This document shows positions 36,561 to 47,849 of a stretch of DNA of 64,000 bases, piece after piece. This stretch comes from Mytilus edulis. Taxonomy: Eukaryota; Mollusca; Bivalvia; Mytilida; Mytilidae. Every line of letters starts with the position of its first letter. Positions within the stretch are counted from its first letter, which is position 1. The notes under the pieces are model-generated. The model was not told where the DNA came from and made no database searches. It worked only from the letters and a program-made list of their open reading frames with translations. Position numbers and translations under genes: made by a program. The stretch covers positions 42,219,289 to 42,283,288 of the forward strand of contig NC_092346.1 of NCBI RefSeq assembly GCF_963676685.1, read 5' to 3'.

Positions 36561-37135
36561 AGTTTATTTACATAGATCTTGTATAAATTGTTAACTTTTC
36601 ATATTGTTTATGGTCAATACAGGTGTTGTCAATTCCCCCTGAATTTATTACTCAGATGTTCAGACTCAACATGTTCATGAAAATAAATGAAAAATTATAT
36701 TTTTTTTTGCAATATCCTAGATTCTATTAACCACTTTAAAAAGTTTCTTCCTAAAAAACTCACGCCCATCCAACAAATGAAAAAGTTCAGTTCTATTCAT
36801 TTCCTCAGACAGATAATTTGTATACTACATTGTAATTTATATATATATATGTTCATGTGATTTTGCATTGTTGGAATCAAAATTGATTCATTTTTTATAT
36901 TGAAAATCCGTTTATAGCTTTACATCCAATCGTCAGGAATTTGGGATAGATTAGGAGTGGCTATTTCAATATCACATTTTTAGATAAACAATTGTTATGT
37001 CCAATAAAGGTTCAACGTTGAAATTTTCAGTCATAGAACATATGATTTCAAGATGATATGACACTAGAAATTTAAGTTTTTACTGAAATAGTACTACTGC
37101 AAAAACAAAATCGAAAAAATATATTTAAAAGTTGA
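36561..37135. other. non-coding; AT dinucleotide run
   Basis: ATATATATATATG at about 36839-36852; otherwise nothing. Confidence 0.4.
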
Positions 37136-37345
37136 AATAGTTATCAAAGGTACTTGATAGGCCAGACATTCGTTTCGTCTACATAATACTCATAACTGAC
37201 AATCAGATCAAAATAGTTAGAAAGCCAAACAAGTATAAAGTTAAAGAGCTAGAGGACCCAAAATTCAAAAAAAAAATATGCCAAAAACACCACTTTCATA
37301 AATTTACCAAGTTGATTGACTACAACGATAGAGAAGTATGATGAA
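37136..37345 (+). repeat. family R2 repeat, drifted
   Basis: AGTTATCAAAGGTACTTGAT, GCCAGACATTCGTTTCGTCT, ACATAATACTCATAACTGAC, AAGTATAAAGTTAAAGAGCT, AGAGGACCCAAAATTC. Confidence 0.65.
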
Positions 37346-38549
37346 CTTTAATCTCATTAATTATGGAATGTGCACAATTCTTAAATTTTACTAAAAGACC
37401 AAGCAGATGATTTCACGGCGATCCTTAAGCCACTAGTATTCCTTAAACCGCTATATAAGAATAGTTGTTTCTTTGATGACAGACAAATAAACCCATCATA
37501 GATATCAGGAGTAAGTTTAAAAAGTTGATTTAACAAACCAAGTTGATCAGTCAGTTTTGATATTCAAAGTAAGCGAACAGAACTGAAGATAAAATAAAAC
37601 TCATACACACCACTTGTTGTTGAACTTAAAAGTACAAACACAAGACGAAGTTAAGGCTAGCAACGGCAAAACAAATAAAAGTTAAAATGACATCACAATT
37701 CATCAATTCTTAATGCTGTTTATAGTTCTCTATCCTCAAACTAATAAATAAATAACAAGACATTTTTCATGAGTATGAATAAAATATTTAGTAGAGTTAA
37801 ATATTTACCTGTTCTTCAACGGGTGTGTTCTGATATCTCATAATGACACGTAAAATTCCATTGACATTTCACAAGCTAATTCCGCCTTGTTTTTCCTTTA
37901 TATGTTACGTAAGCCTGTACATGGACATTGTAACTATTCTAAACTATTCTATTTCAAAATGGATAACGTTGTAAATGTTCAAAAGCCAATAGTCCCGATG
38001 GATTCTTTAGGCTATAGAAAAATCAATGTAAAGGTTGTCAGTATTCATGAATTATTTCAGTGTAATAAAGACTGTTTCCCGGAGTAATATGCTAACTTTC
38101 CTATAAAATAATTAACCTGTGGCAAGTCTGATTAGGATGTTTATAACACACGGGAATTATATTTTTTATAAAAAAAAAATAAGCGTGATTTATAAAACTT
38201 AAATAATAATTTGCCGACGTTTGTATATTATACCATTTATAACAGACATCAGTTATATTGAAAATGTAATGCTTTATTAGTTCCATCAAATAAATAAATG
38301 TCTGTTATCTACTGGGACGATCGGCTAACAACAATAATTTGTCTTTAAATTTAATGTGTCCTATCAGTCAAGAAGTAAACGGACGAATCGATCACTTTCG
38401 CCGATGCCATTTAAAGTTCAGTGATCGTGCACAGTCTAAGACAAAGTAATAGTACAGCTATGTGTGCAACAAGTTTTGGTTCAATGAACGATAAAAGGAG
38501 ATGTCTGATTATATTGTTATTACAAGATTTGTAGCCCTATCTATATCAG
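37346..38549. other. non-coding, nothing recognised
   Basis: No supported exon or repeat. Confidence 0.4.
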
Positions 38550-38855
38550 ATCAATTTTAACGAGTATGATTATTCCATACAGCAAATCATATAGCAACAT
38601 TAGAAATCATATAGATTATGTTACAGATGAATAGAAAGGTGCGAGTTTATGCCATTTGATACGACAAAATATATGTATTGTAACAAAGAAAACAAAATAG
38701 TGGGTGATAAATAAGGTCAATCGTAACGAGTATGAATTGTTTCATTATCCAAAACAGCAAATCATATCAACATAAGAATCAAACATATAATATTTCAAAT
38801 AGTAGAAAGGTGCGAGTTAATGCTATTTGGTACGACAAAATACATATAGTATATA
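38550..38855. repeat. two-copy local duplication, about 165 bp
   Basis: AACGAGTATGATTATTCCAT, CAGCAAATCATAT and GAAAGGTGCGAGTTTATGCC, ATTTGATACGACAAAATA in copy 1 recur in copy 2 as AACGAGTATGAATTGTTTCA, CAGCAAATCATAT and GAAAGGTGCGAGTTAATGCT, ATTTGGTACGACAAAATA. Confidence 0.75.
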
Positions 38856-38954
38856 TGAAAAATAAACGTGGTAAAATATAAGATTAGAGGTTAAAGTTAG
38901 ATGTTGGGTAAAAAGGGATAAAGTGAGCATTCAAAAATTGCAAAATAGCAAATT

Positions 38955-40200
38955 AGAGAACGTCCAAATATCATTTCGGTTAGTTTTCAACCGCTTTGAA
39001 TGTTGTCTTACTTTAAACCACCCATCATACCCTTTTATTGTGGAGTTCCAAAGATTAAGATATAAAAAAAATTCATTTAATATCAAAATACCACAATTAA
39101 TAACGTGATGAGAAAACAATAAAACAAAAAGACTCGAAAAGTTAAGGAGATGAATAAGTTAATGAAACTATTAATAGGATTGTGATCTATATCGCAAACA
39201 TTTTCAAGGTCAGCGACACGCTATGAATAAAGACAAATGATAAGCAATGCATAATAGGCAATAATTCATGAATTTTGAGACTCTGAAGATTTTTGTAGAA
39301 AAATTACAAAAAAGGAGGTTAATCAAAACTTTAGAAAGTTTAAATACTTGGCTTATATAGAGTCCTAAATTTTATATTTGTTACATCTATTTAAAGTCAG
39401 TATTGCAAACAAAAACACCTTTAAATTAAAACATGTATAATTTTTACGACACGAATTCAGACTGTGTTTCGTTAACCATGTAGGTACATAAATGAACGAT
39501 CAGTTGGTACTGTGAAATTGTGCAACTGTAAATTTAGAGCTTCATCTGATAAAAAAAAATGTATTTCATTAGAAACACATGACGCAATGGATAATTTTTC
39601 AAGAGCGAATTGAGTCTTCATATTATTTGGGTTAGTTTTAACAGTATGGCTTGTTAACCACCCATACCCATTTATTGCTGAGTTATAAGATAAAAAACCT
39701 TAATATCAAAATACAACAATAACGCGACCATGAAATAAAACAACCAGCAGACTCGAAAACCTTAGGAGATGAGCAATCAAATGAAGCTAATTGGATTGTG
39801 ATTTATGTCGCAAACTTTTCAAGGTCAGTTATAAAGACAATTGATAGCAATGCATAATAGGCAATAATTCATGAATTTTGAGACAAGATTTTTTGAAGAA
39901 AAATTACAATAAAGGAGGTTAAACAAAACTTTAGAAAGTTAAAATACTTGGCTTATTTAGAGTACTAAATTTTGTATTTGTTACATCTATTTTAAGTCGG
40001 TAATGCAAACAGTAAGGCAATACCTATAATTTAAAACATGTACAATTTTTACGACACGAATACAGCCTATGTCTGGTCATAGATGTAATACCCATCTATG
40101 GTCTGGTTAACCATGATAGGAGGTACGTAAATGAACGATCGGATGGTACTCTGAATTTGTGCAACAGTAGCTTTAGAGCTGCATCTGAAAAAAAGTAGTT
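38955..40200. repeat. two-copy tandem duplication, about 640 bp
   Basis: Copy 1 about 38955-39600, copy 2 about 39600-40200. Shared blocks in order: GGTTAGTTTT, CCACCCAT, ACTCGAAAA, GGATTGTGAT, GCAATGCATAATAGGCAATA, ATTCATGAATTTTGAGAC, AAAACTTTAGAAAGTT, TACTTGGCTTAT, TTTTTACGACACGAAT, TAAATGAACGATC. No coding sequence. Copies have diverged by small indels. Confidence 0.85.
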
Positions 40201-41219
40201 CATAAAGCGCAAGGGCTATTTACTGCAAGAGTGCGAGCATTTTGTTTTCTCATTTTTTAAGTAAGAAAATAATAAAAGTATATTGAACGATGTAACTAAT
40301 AGAAAGAAATAGAAAGTAAATCAACAAAACAAATACAAGTTTACACAAAATAAGGAGTGATGTCAGCTGTTCTCGAATGGTAAACGTGACTAGCGTCCAA
40401 GAGGTTAAAAAGAATCTTAACTTGGCGTCGACCCTAACGGCATTCTTTTCATTTTCTTCTTCTTCTCTATTTAGATTTTCTCATAAAGTAGTTTTCTACA
40501 TGAACATCCTGTAAATGATCTGGGTTAGAATAATTAGTTTATAATTACATTTTAGCGTAGATGAAATAATTAGCATTTCTTTATTGTTTTAGGAATATTG
40601 CATTACCTTTTCCGCATATTACGCCTAGGAAAACTGTCAACTTATGGCAAGAAGATGACTGTAAAGTCTACTGCTTGGTGTTTTGTAAAGTAATTCTATA
40701 TTCCCACTGCACTTATTAAAATGTATCTTACTGCAACTAAGTTCCTGGAAGTTCCTTTATTAGTGTTTTTCGCCTGAGTCTTTAAAAAAAAAAATCGTCA
40801 ACGACATTTCATAGGTCTTAATTAGTATTCGTGTGTTGGTGCTTTGTTCATCATTTTAATCAGATTAACATTAGATTTTTTACTATCAAGTGGTGCATTG
40901 AACTAGATTTGAACATCGGTACACTACTGTTACCATTAATAATATCACTAATAAATTTATGGTATATGAAGATACTGACAAAGCTAAAAACAAAAAAATA
41001 GAGACCATCTCATGATCTCCAAAGGGAGCTGAACGTGTTCGTAAAAAGGATAAGCAATTGCTTCTATGCACACACCACTCGTCATGCAAATCAACACTCC
41101 GACAAAAAGTCACATATCTTTCATTTTCTCTATATATCTGCGTTTACTGTCACAGATGCCAGATTCAGTGCAGTGTAGTTAATTGTAGAGTTGAAATTGT
41201 GCTCGACCTAGCTTTTAGA
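40201..41219. other. non-coding, nothing firm
   Basis: A minus ORF at 40886-41113 has no domain I recognise. Confidence 0.35.
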
Positions 41220-41415
41220 GGGAGGTTTTAATAGCTACAAAACCAGGTTTAACTAAACATTTTCTTCTTAAAAATGTCTTTACCACGTCAGGAATATGAC
41301 AGTTGTTTTTCATTCGTTTCGTTGATTGATTAACGTTTGATTTTGCTAGTTTTTTTTTGTATGCATTTCTTCTTTTTGAATAAACCTTGGAGTTCGGTAT
41401 TTTTGGTATACATTT
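41220..41415 (+). repeat. dispersed repeat, family R1
   Basis: GGAGGTTTTAATAGCTACAA, AACCAGGTTTAACTAAACA, TACCACGTCAGGAATATGAC, AGTTGTTTTTCATTCGTTT, CCTTGGAGTTCGGTATTTTT. The overlapping plus ORF starts inside this repeat. Confidence 0.7.
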
Positions 41416-42425
41416 TGTTAGTAACTACGAGTACTTTTATGTCCATATCTTCTATCTCTCGCGCTTTATTGTTGTTAGCTTTTGACCTTAGTACTCATCT
41501 GATGTCGCAAGTACAGGCCAACAATATTTTTAGAGTTGTTTGTGTAACATTATGGCATTCTAGAGTGTTCAATAGCTTACTATGCGAAGTGTGTCTAGGT
41601 CGTTTTCGATGTACAAGTATTCACATCCTTGTTCAATAGTAGTCTTATTAGCAATCATACAACATCCTTACTTTAAAGAGTGCTAATATCATTGTGCATA
41701 AATTTGAAATTCTGAAATACATGTAAATATCATTAAGCTACTATTGTGTAAACAGTTTAACGCAAACCTCTAATTTGTTTAACTTATAATGCGTAATATA
41801 AGTTTTAAAACTTTGGTCTTGATGTTAGACAAAAAACACCAATCATACGCACTTATATTTGTATCAATAAAATAAATTAAAAAAAGATTTTACGGGAATT
41901 ACTAAAAAATATTGAACAATTATACCCTCGAGTAGCAGCCAAAAACTCTTCTTTCGCTTCCTCTTCTCCTAAAAGTTGCTGAAATCTGCTCATTTGGACC
42001 CTTTTGAATAGTTGTTACAATGACAATAATATTTCCTTATTATATATACATATATATGTGCATTCGCCAACAAGGCATTAGAGCGCAAAAGTAAAATATC
42101 CATAATGAAATGAGCTATACTTTTCTGAGTACGGTTGAATCAGCTGAATGCAACTAACAGCTATTATCTCCTCTCATCGTGGCCCTTAAAAATGTGAATT
42201 CATCGAGCAGGCATCAATAATGTACAACAAGACATCAAAAGAAACGTTAAGCGTTGATACTAGCCAAATATACACTGACATAATGAACAATAAATGAGAG
42301 AAAAAAAATCTAAATATTTCGCATAACCAAATCAATGGTTCGTGTAAACTAATGTACATGTACCTAATAATGCCTTACTGCATAAGTTTAATTTTATAAA
42401 ATACAAAAGCGATCATGGCCGGCAA
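41416..42425. other. non-coding, nothing recognised
   Basis: Contains short TA/CA simple repeats at about 42040-42060; no gene. Confidence 0.4.
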
Positions 42426-42429
42426 AAGA

Positions 42430-43724
42430 GTAATTTTCAAAAATATTTGAAAAACATGTCGCAAAACATTTTTATCTATATCTGTCAAAATATAAAGTAT
42501 TACATGAGGCACAATCTGGATTTCGATCTAACCACTCATGTCAGACAGCCCTTACCAAATTAATTGACACCTGGCTCAAATGTATTGATAATGGTAATGT
42601 TGTAGGAACAGTCTTTCTAGATTTAAAAAAAGGCATTTGATCTCGTTAATCACACCATTCTCTGCCATAAATTACATTTATACAAAGTCTCTTATCATTC
42701 AATAAAATGGTTCGAGTCGTACCTGTCCAATAGAAAACAAAAAGTGTGCTCTGGTAATACAGCCTCAGAATCTAAATGTATCAAATATGGGGTTCCCCAA
42801 GGGTCCATCTTAGGTCCCCTTTTGTTTGTCTTATTCATAAATGACATGACTTTAGAAGCCACTCATACAGCCATTGATATTTATGCTGATGATACAACAC
42901 TTCATACATATGGAACAAATAAGGAAGAGATAGAAAGGAAACTAAATTATGATGCCAACACCATAAATAACTGGTGTCTGAACAATAGGATGGTTATAAA
43001 TCCCTTAAAAACTACTTCTATGTTGATTGGAACAAATAAGAAACGGACTTTACTAGGAAATGATATGAATATATGTATACAAGATAGCCAAATCACACCC
43101 GTTAAAATACAGAAACTTTTGGGTGTATATATTGACAAAAATTTGGACTGGAAATTTCAAATTGACTATGTATGTAAAAACTTAAGTTCTCGTATCGCAC
43201 TGCTATCTAGAATTAAGAAATTTTTGGATATAAGTAGTAGAAAGCTGTTTTATAATGCTTATATTCTGCCCATATTTGATTTTTGTTGCTCAATATGGGG
43301 AAATTGCTATGAGGATGGATATAAAAAAATCCGTAAAATGCAGAAAAGAGCTGCAAGGATTATACTTGATGCACCAATACTAACACCTAGTATAAATTTA
43401 TTTAAAGAGCTAAAGTGGTTGAATTTCAAATCTCAAATTTCATATCATAAACTTATTCTTGTTCATAAAATTCTAAACGATAAAGCACCTGATTACTTAA
43501 AGGAACTCTGTTGTCCAATTGTTAACCTACATAGTAGAAATCTAAGGTCATCTGCAAATAACAATTTAGCTGTTGTACGACCGAACACAAATTCAATGAA
43601 GAAATCTTTTGCATATAGCTCATCTATACTTTGGAATAAACTACCAAATGAAATAAAATGTTGTGAAAACCTGGACACTTTTAAACAAAAATGTGTTGAT
43701 TTCTTGTCTATAAATGATTTATAA
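42430..43724 (+). pseudogene. LINE A reverse transcriptase, one frameshift
   Basis: About 42430-42630 encodes the first RT blocks (SKIFEKHV, HEAQSGFRSNHSCQTALTKL, and the domain A start FLDLKK). One extra base in the A/G run near 42629-42637 shifts the frame before the AFD. The main frame then runs from about 42635, including the annotated 326-codon ORF from 42744, with domain B GVPQGSILGPLLFVLFINDM, domain C YADDTTLHTYG, and the thumb/C-terminal region ending at TAA 43724. YADD catalytic residues are intact. Because of the truncation and frameshift it cannot be an active element. The clade is probably CR1/Jockey-like, not certain. Confidence 0.88.
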
Positions 43725-43975
43725 CAACTTACTCAAATATTCTAATGATTTGAATGTTATGTATATATATATATCAATGAATTTAGTTTTCTCTTGTTCT
43801 ACAGACAGTTTAAAGTTAGTATGAATAGTGCATTTACATAATATGTTAGAAACTGTAAGCTTTGTAATATTTGTACTGTTTGTTCTTTGTGAGGGCCTCA
43901 AGGTAGATTAGCGAAAGCTAATTGAGTCACCCTCTGTAAATAAAGTCATTACTTACTTACTTACTTACTTATTTG
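42430..43975 (+). mobile_element. LINE A: 5'-truncated non-LTR retrotransposon
   Basis: Begins inside the reverse transcriptase (SKIFEKHV block at about 42430) and ends after the coding region with TAAATAAAGTCATT followed by five ACTT units (43954 onward), the usual short-repeat 3' tail of a LINE. The endonuclease and any ORF1 are missing. Orientation is opposite to LINE B, with which it meets at the ACTT tract. Confidence 0.9.
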
Positions 43976-43980
43976 TAGTT
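43954..43980. repeat. (ACTT)n microsatellite between two LINEs
   Basis: ACTTACTTACTTACTTACTT follows the AATAAA-like tail of LINE A and directly abuts the 3' UTR of LINE B, which lies on the other strand. Confidence 0.85.
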
Positions 43981-44194
43981 TAAGTTTAAACATATTTTAT
44001 TGTCTAAATATACAATAGGATTGGATACAAGTTATAACAACTTAAGAAAATCCTCTCCATATAAGTACAATATACAAAATTTCAAGATGACAGCAATTAA
44101 ATATTTTAGTACAATATGAAAAATATATACAATTTTATATTATGTTTAAACAGTATAACAGTTGGATACGAGTACATTTTAAGATACAGCAATA

Positions 44195-46027
44195 TTAATC
44201 AAAGAATCTTTTTGTATGGCGTATATAACTATGTACATTTCTGAAAAAGATTGTGTTTTGTTCAACAGTAATTTCGTCTGTTCCAAATAAAATATGTTCT
44301 ATAGATATATCAGCTAAGTGTTGAATGTTTTTAAAGAGCTGATTTCTAAAGTTTATGTAGAGTGGACATTCTAAGAAAAAATGAATCGAATCTTCTAATG
44401 GACACCCACATTCACAACTGGGGTCATTTACTAAATTAACCCTGTATAAATCAGCTTTTAAAGGACTACATCTGTGTCGTAATTTTGTATGTAGTATATT
44501 TTCTATCCTGTTTCCAATGAAATAATATTTAGGTACCAAAAAAGAAATATCATTTCTCCGGATAGTGTTTTTGAAATTTGGAGATGATTGTATGGATCTA
44601 ATATCTAATGGTAATAAATTCCATGTTCGAATTGAAGAAGGGAAAAAAGATTTAGAAAATATGTCCAATCTACATCTTGGTACTCTATAGTGAGAACGGT
44701 TTCTAGTATTATAATAATTATCATCTGTATAATTCGAAATACAATCCATAAGATATTCTGGAACATTATTGTTGTGTATTTTATGCAATAAACATAATTT
44801 ACGTCTATTTCTTCTAGAACTCAAAGTTTCCAATCCAGTTTCAAAAAGTAGGGATTCTATACTTGCAAATTGCGGAAGTCCAGTAATAATTCTGGCTGCC
44901 TCAAACTGCAAGCGCTCAATTTTTTCAGAATCTCTAACACAACATCCATCCCATAGCTCACATGCATATTCTAAAAGTGGAAGTATGTATGCAAGATATA
45001 TCTTATTAAGATTGTTTCTGTTAAGAATATATTTCAATTTTCTTAGAACAAAAATTTGTTTAGTGGCACTACAGCAAATGTTATCTATATGTACTGACCA
45101 CTTACAATTATCAGAAAAAGTAACACCCAAATGTTTATGGTCATCAACCTTTTTAATCAATTCTCCATTAAATTTCAAATAAATAGGCTGTGCATTCTTA
45201 CGGAAATTAAAAACCATATATTCTGTTTTCTGAGGATTAAAATCTACAAGCCATTGTTTTGACCAATCATTTAATGTTTGTAGATCCTCATTTAATCTCC
45301 TTTCTATATCTAAAGCATTGATTGAAGAATACACAAGTGAACTATCATCGGCAAAAAGTCTAACTAAACACTGAATTTCATCTGCTATGTCATTTATAAA
45401 CATCAGAAATAATAAAGGCCCAAGTACTGAGCCTTGGTGCACACCTGCTTTTAATGTTCCAAATGCAGATTCTGAATTTTTTAGAAGTACTTTCTGTCTC
45501 CTATTACTCAAATAATTTTCAATCCAACCCAATAAGTTGCCTTTTATGCCATAAGTTTTGATTTTTTCTAATAGACCTTTATGCCAAAGTCGGTCAAAAG
45601 CCTTTGATATATCACAAAAAATCATACACATAATTTCTTTATCTTCCATAGCTAAACAAATTCTGTGATAAATCTCAATCATTTGATGAAATGTTGAATG
45701 ACCAGGAACGAAACCTGACTGGAATTTATACAATAGCTTATGTTCAAAAATGAAATTAAAAATATGTTTATAAACTATTCTTTCAAAAACTTTACCCACA
45801 CAACTTAACAATGCAATAGGACGATAGTTTGAAACCATCGATTTATCCCCTTTTTTGAAAAAAGCTAAAACATTAGCATCTTTCCAGCAACTTGGAAATT
45901 TGGAGGTTCTCATTGAACAATTAAATATAAATAATAAAGGTACACACACACTATTAGCAGTATATTTCAGCATTTGATGACTAATACAATCTTCACCGGA
46001 TGCTTTACCAATTTCCAAAGATTTGAG
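44195..46027 (-). pseudogene. LINE B reverse transcriptase and C-terminal region
   Basis: Starts (from the insert junction) with SLEIGKASGEDCISHQMLKY and continues through NYRPIALLSCVGKVFERIVY, domain A FCDISKAFDRLWHKGLLEKI, domain B GVHQGSVLGPLLFLMFINDI and domain C LFADDSSLVYS with the catalytic DD. The C-terminal 100 residues hold a Cys-rich finger (CECGCPLEDSIHFFLECPLY), as in CR1/Jockey-type elements. No internal stop. This is the second half of one original ORF, not a separate protein; the Met at 46018 is internal. Confidence 0.9.
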
Positions 46028-46029
46028 TA

Positions 46030-46346
46030 TGTCTTAGGGGGAGGGTTGAGATCTCACAAACATGTTTAACCCCGCCGCATTTTTGCGCCTGTCCCAAGTC
46101 AGGAGCCTCTGGCCTTTGTTAGTCTTGTATTATTTTAATTTTAGTTTCTTGTGTACAATTTGGAAATTAGTATGGCGTTCATTATCACTGGACTAGTATA
46201 TATTTGTTTAGGGGCCAGCTGAAGGACGCCTCCGGGTGCGGGAATTTCTCGCTACATTGAAGACCTGTTGGTGACCCTCTGCTGTTGTTTTTTATTTGGG
46301 CGGGTTGTTGTCTCTTTGACACATTCCCCATTTCCATTCTCAATTT
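46030..46346 (+). mobile_element. 317-bp dispersed element (R5) inside LINE B, TA duplication
   Basis: Begins TGTCTTAGGGGGAGGGTTGA, contains TTTAACCCCGCCGCATTTTT, GTCCCAAGTCAGGAGCCTCT, GGCCAGCTGAAGGACGCCTC, GACCTGTTGGTGACCCTCTG, TTGTCTCTTTGACACATTCC and ends CATTCTCAATTT. TA flanks it on both sides (46028-46029 and 46347-46348); removing element plus one TA restores the LINE frame. More GC-rich than its surroundings. No obvious long terminal inverted repeat. I recall it as extremely common in mussel genomes. The last 35 bp recur alone at 2525. Confidence 0.85.
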
Positions 46347-46348
46347 TA

Positions 46349-47560
46349 CTTTAATCTCATCCTCCGTTATTTCATCAATATCTAAGCTATGTTGGGTACG
46401 AAGTGGTAAATCTGGAGGTGTAACTCCATCATCCGAAGATGTAGAAATATTACAAAAATATGAGTTAAGCAAATCTGCTTTTTCTTTTTCACCAACAGAA
46501 ATTTCATTAGTATTTGGATTTATCAACGGAGGAATCGACGTAGAACGACATTTACCCATAACTTTTTTAACGAGAGACCAGAATGCTTTCGGGTTTTTGT
46601 TTGACTTTTCGTCCAAGAGACCATTAGCGTTTAAGTAAAACTGTTCCTTTGCATGAATAATCATGTTATTTACTTTGTTACGTTGAACTTTGAATTTTAT
46701 AGTATTTTGTACAGTTCTAAATTTCCGTAATTTTTTATGAAGTCTATCACGTAGTCTAATCTCTTTTCGAATTTCCGAGTTAAACCACGGTTTATCTGAT
46801 GATCGAATAGTGACAGTTTTAGTAGGTATAGAATTTCTAGCAATTTCTAAATATTTATCTGTGAAAAAAACTGCCATTCCGTCTATATCGTCTCCAAAAG
46901 CAGTCAAAGTAGTTTGCCAATCAAAATTCTGAATATCATGATTAAATCTAGTAAAATCTGCATGTTTATACAACCAAATAGTTCGTGTAAATTTTTTTTC
47001 GCTAAAATTCGGAATTTTTAAATATACTTTTGTAGCATTATGGTCACTCATTTGTCTATTTATATCAATAACTTCAGTAAAGGTAGCACAACAATCTTCA
47101 GAAATTAAAATTGGATCTAATAAAGTAGCTCTCCCAGATCTGTGATCAAATCTGGTCGCTTCTTTAACAACATTTTGTAAACAAAAAATATTCATTAAAT
47201 CATTTAAAACATGATTGTGTTCAGTAAATAAGTCAACATTTAAATCACCTGTAATTATAATCTTAGTTGTATAATTATATGCTTGTTCAATTGAATGTTT
47301 AAAATTTTGCCAGAAGGGATGACTTGAACCTGGTGATCGATAAATAGCACAAAGTAAAATTTTGTGTTGAGGAAAATCAATTTCTAGCCATATAAGTTCA
47401 CCGTTTTCGAATTCTAAATCGAATCGTCTCTTAGTTTTTAGTATTTCCGATACATAAACCAAAACACCCCCGCCAAAACTTATTTGTAAGACAGCGTGCA
47501 ACATAATCACATCTCAAATCTTTTATACTATAACCATTTTGTAGAACATTTTTTATTCTC
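46349..47560 (-). pseudogene. LINE B endonuclease and RT amino-terminal part
   Basis: From about 47477 down: GGGVLVYVSEILKTKRRFDL, WLEIDFPQHKILLCAIYRSP, the endonuclease signature ITGDLNVDLF, then ATLLDPILIS and SDHNATKVYL (catalytic SDH). Linker and RT start follow (KPWFNSEIRKEIRLRDRLHK, NPKAFWSLVKKVMGKCRST, ITEDEIK) up to the insert. The 54 residues after DEIK in the long ORF derive from the insert, not the LINE. One frameshift near 47477 separates an upstream piece (LQNGYSIKDLRCDYVARCLT). Confidence 0.88.
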
Positions 47561-47760
47561 TGTAAGAAATAAAATTTGTAAATTAATAATATTGATCGAC
47601 TTTACTTAACCTAAGAAATCAATAAAATAAACAAAATTTGCAAGAATTTATTTGAAAACACGGAAGCAATTATACTTGTCCGGCATAGGTTTTGTATTTA
47701 AAACATCACAGCTGTTTCCGGGTTTATTGTTTGTAAACATTGACCAGGTTGTTGAAAAAC
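47561..47760 (+). promoter_or_regulatory. presumed arpin promoter / 5' UTR
   Basis: The only sequence between the truncated LINE B and the arpin ATG. It contains ETS-like strings (CACGGAAGC at about 47660, TTTCCGGG near 47716) and no TATA box in a convincing place. The transcription start is unknown; the promoter may extend into the LINE. Confidence 0.35.
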
Positions 47761-47849
47761 ATGAGTAGAATTTATAATGATAAACCTTTATCAAACTTAC
47801 CACTAATCACAGTTGAACATACAGAATGGAACGTTGAAGGGAAATCAGG
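47761..47849 (+). CDS. ARPIN: arpin exon 1
   Basis: ATG in AAACATGAG context, 29 codons plus two bases (GG). Donor GTAAGT at 47850 is consensus. Encodes the conserved MSRIY amino terminus, which fixes the start. Confidence 0.93.

Larger units (their letters stand above)
43976..47560 (-). mobile_element. LINE B: non-LTR retrotransposon split by a 317-bp insert
   Basis: Minus strand. 3' UTR 44194-43976 carries ACAATAAAATATG near the end (polyadenylation-type signal). Coding parts run 46027-44195 (RT to C-terminus) and about 47560-46349 (endonuclease to RT start), separated by an unrelated insert with a TA duplication. The 5' end is truncated inside the endonuclease; the reading RIKNVLQNGYSIKDLRCDY can be followed to about 47560. 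Apart from a frameshift near 47477 and the insert, the coding sequence is intact, so this is a young copy. Its 5' end lies only about 200 bp from the arpin start codon, in divergent orientation. Confidence 0.9.

Noticed and set aside
46185..46346. C-terminal 54 residues of the long minus ORF ending at 46185
   Set aside because: They come from the inserted 317-bp element, not from the LINE protein.
44769..46638. Plus-strand ORFs at 44769-45182 and 46285-46638
   Set aside because: Antisense to the LINE B coding sequence; no homology of their own.
42744..47510. LINE ORFs considered as host or viral genes
   Set aside because: Apurinic-type endonuclease, LINE RT blocks, 5' truncation and simple-repeat tails identify non-LTR retrotransposons.
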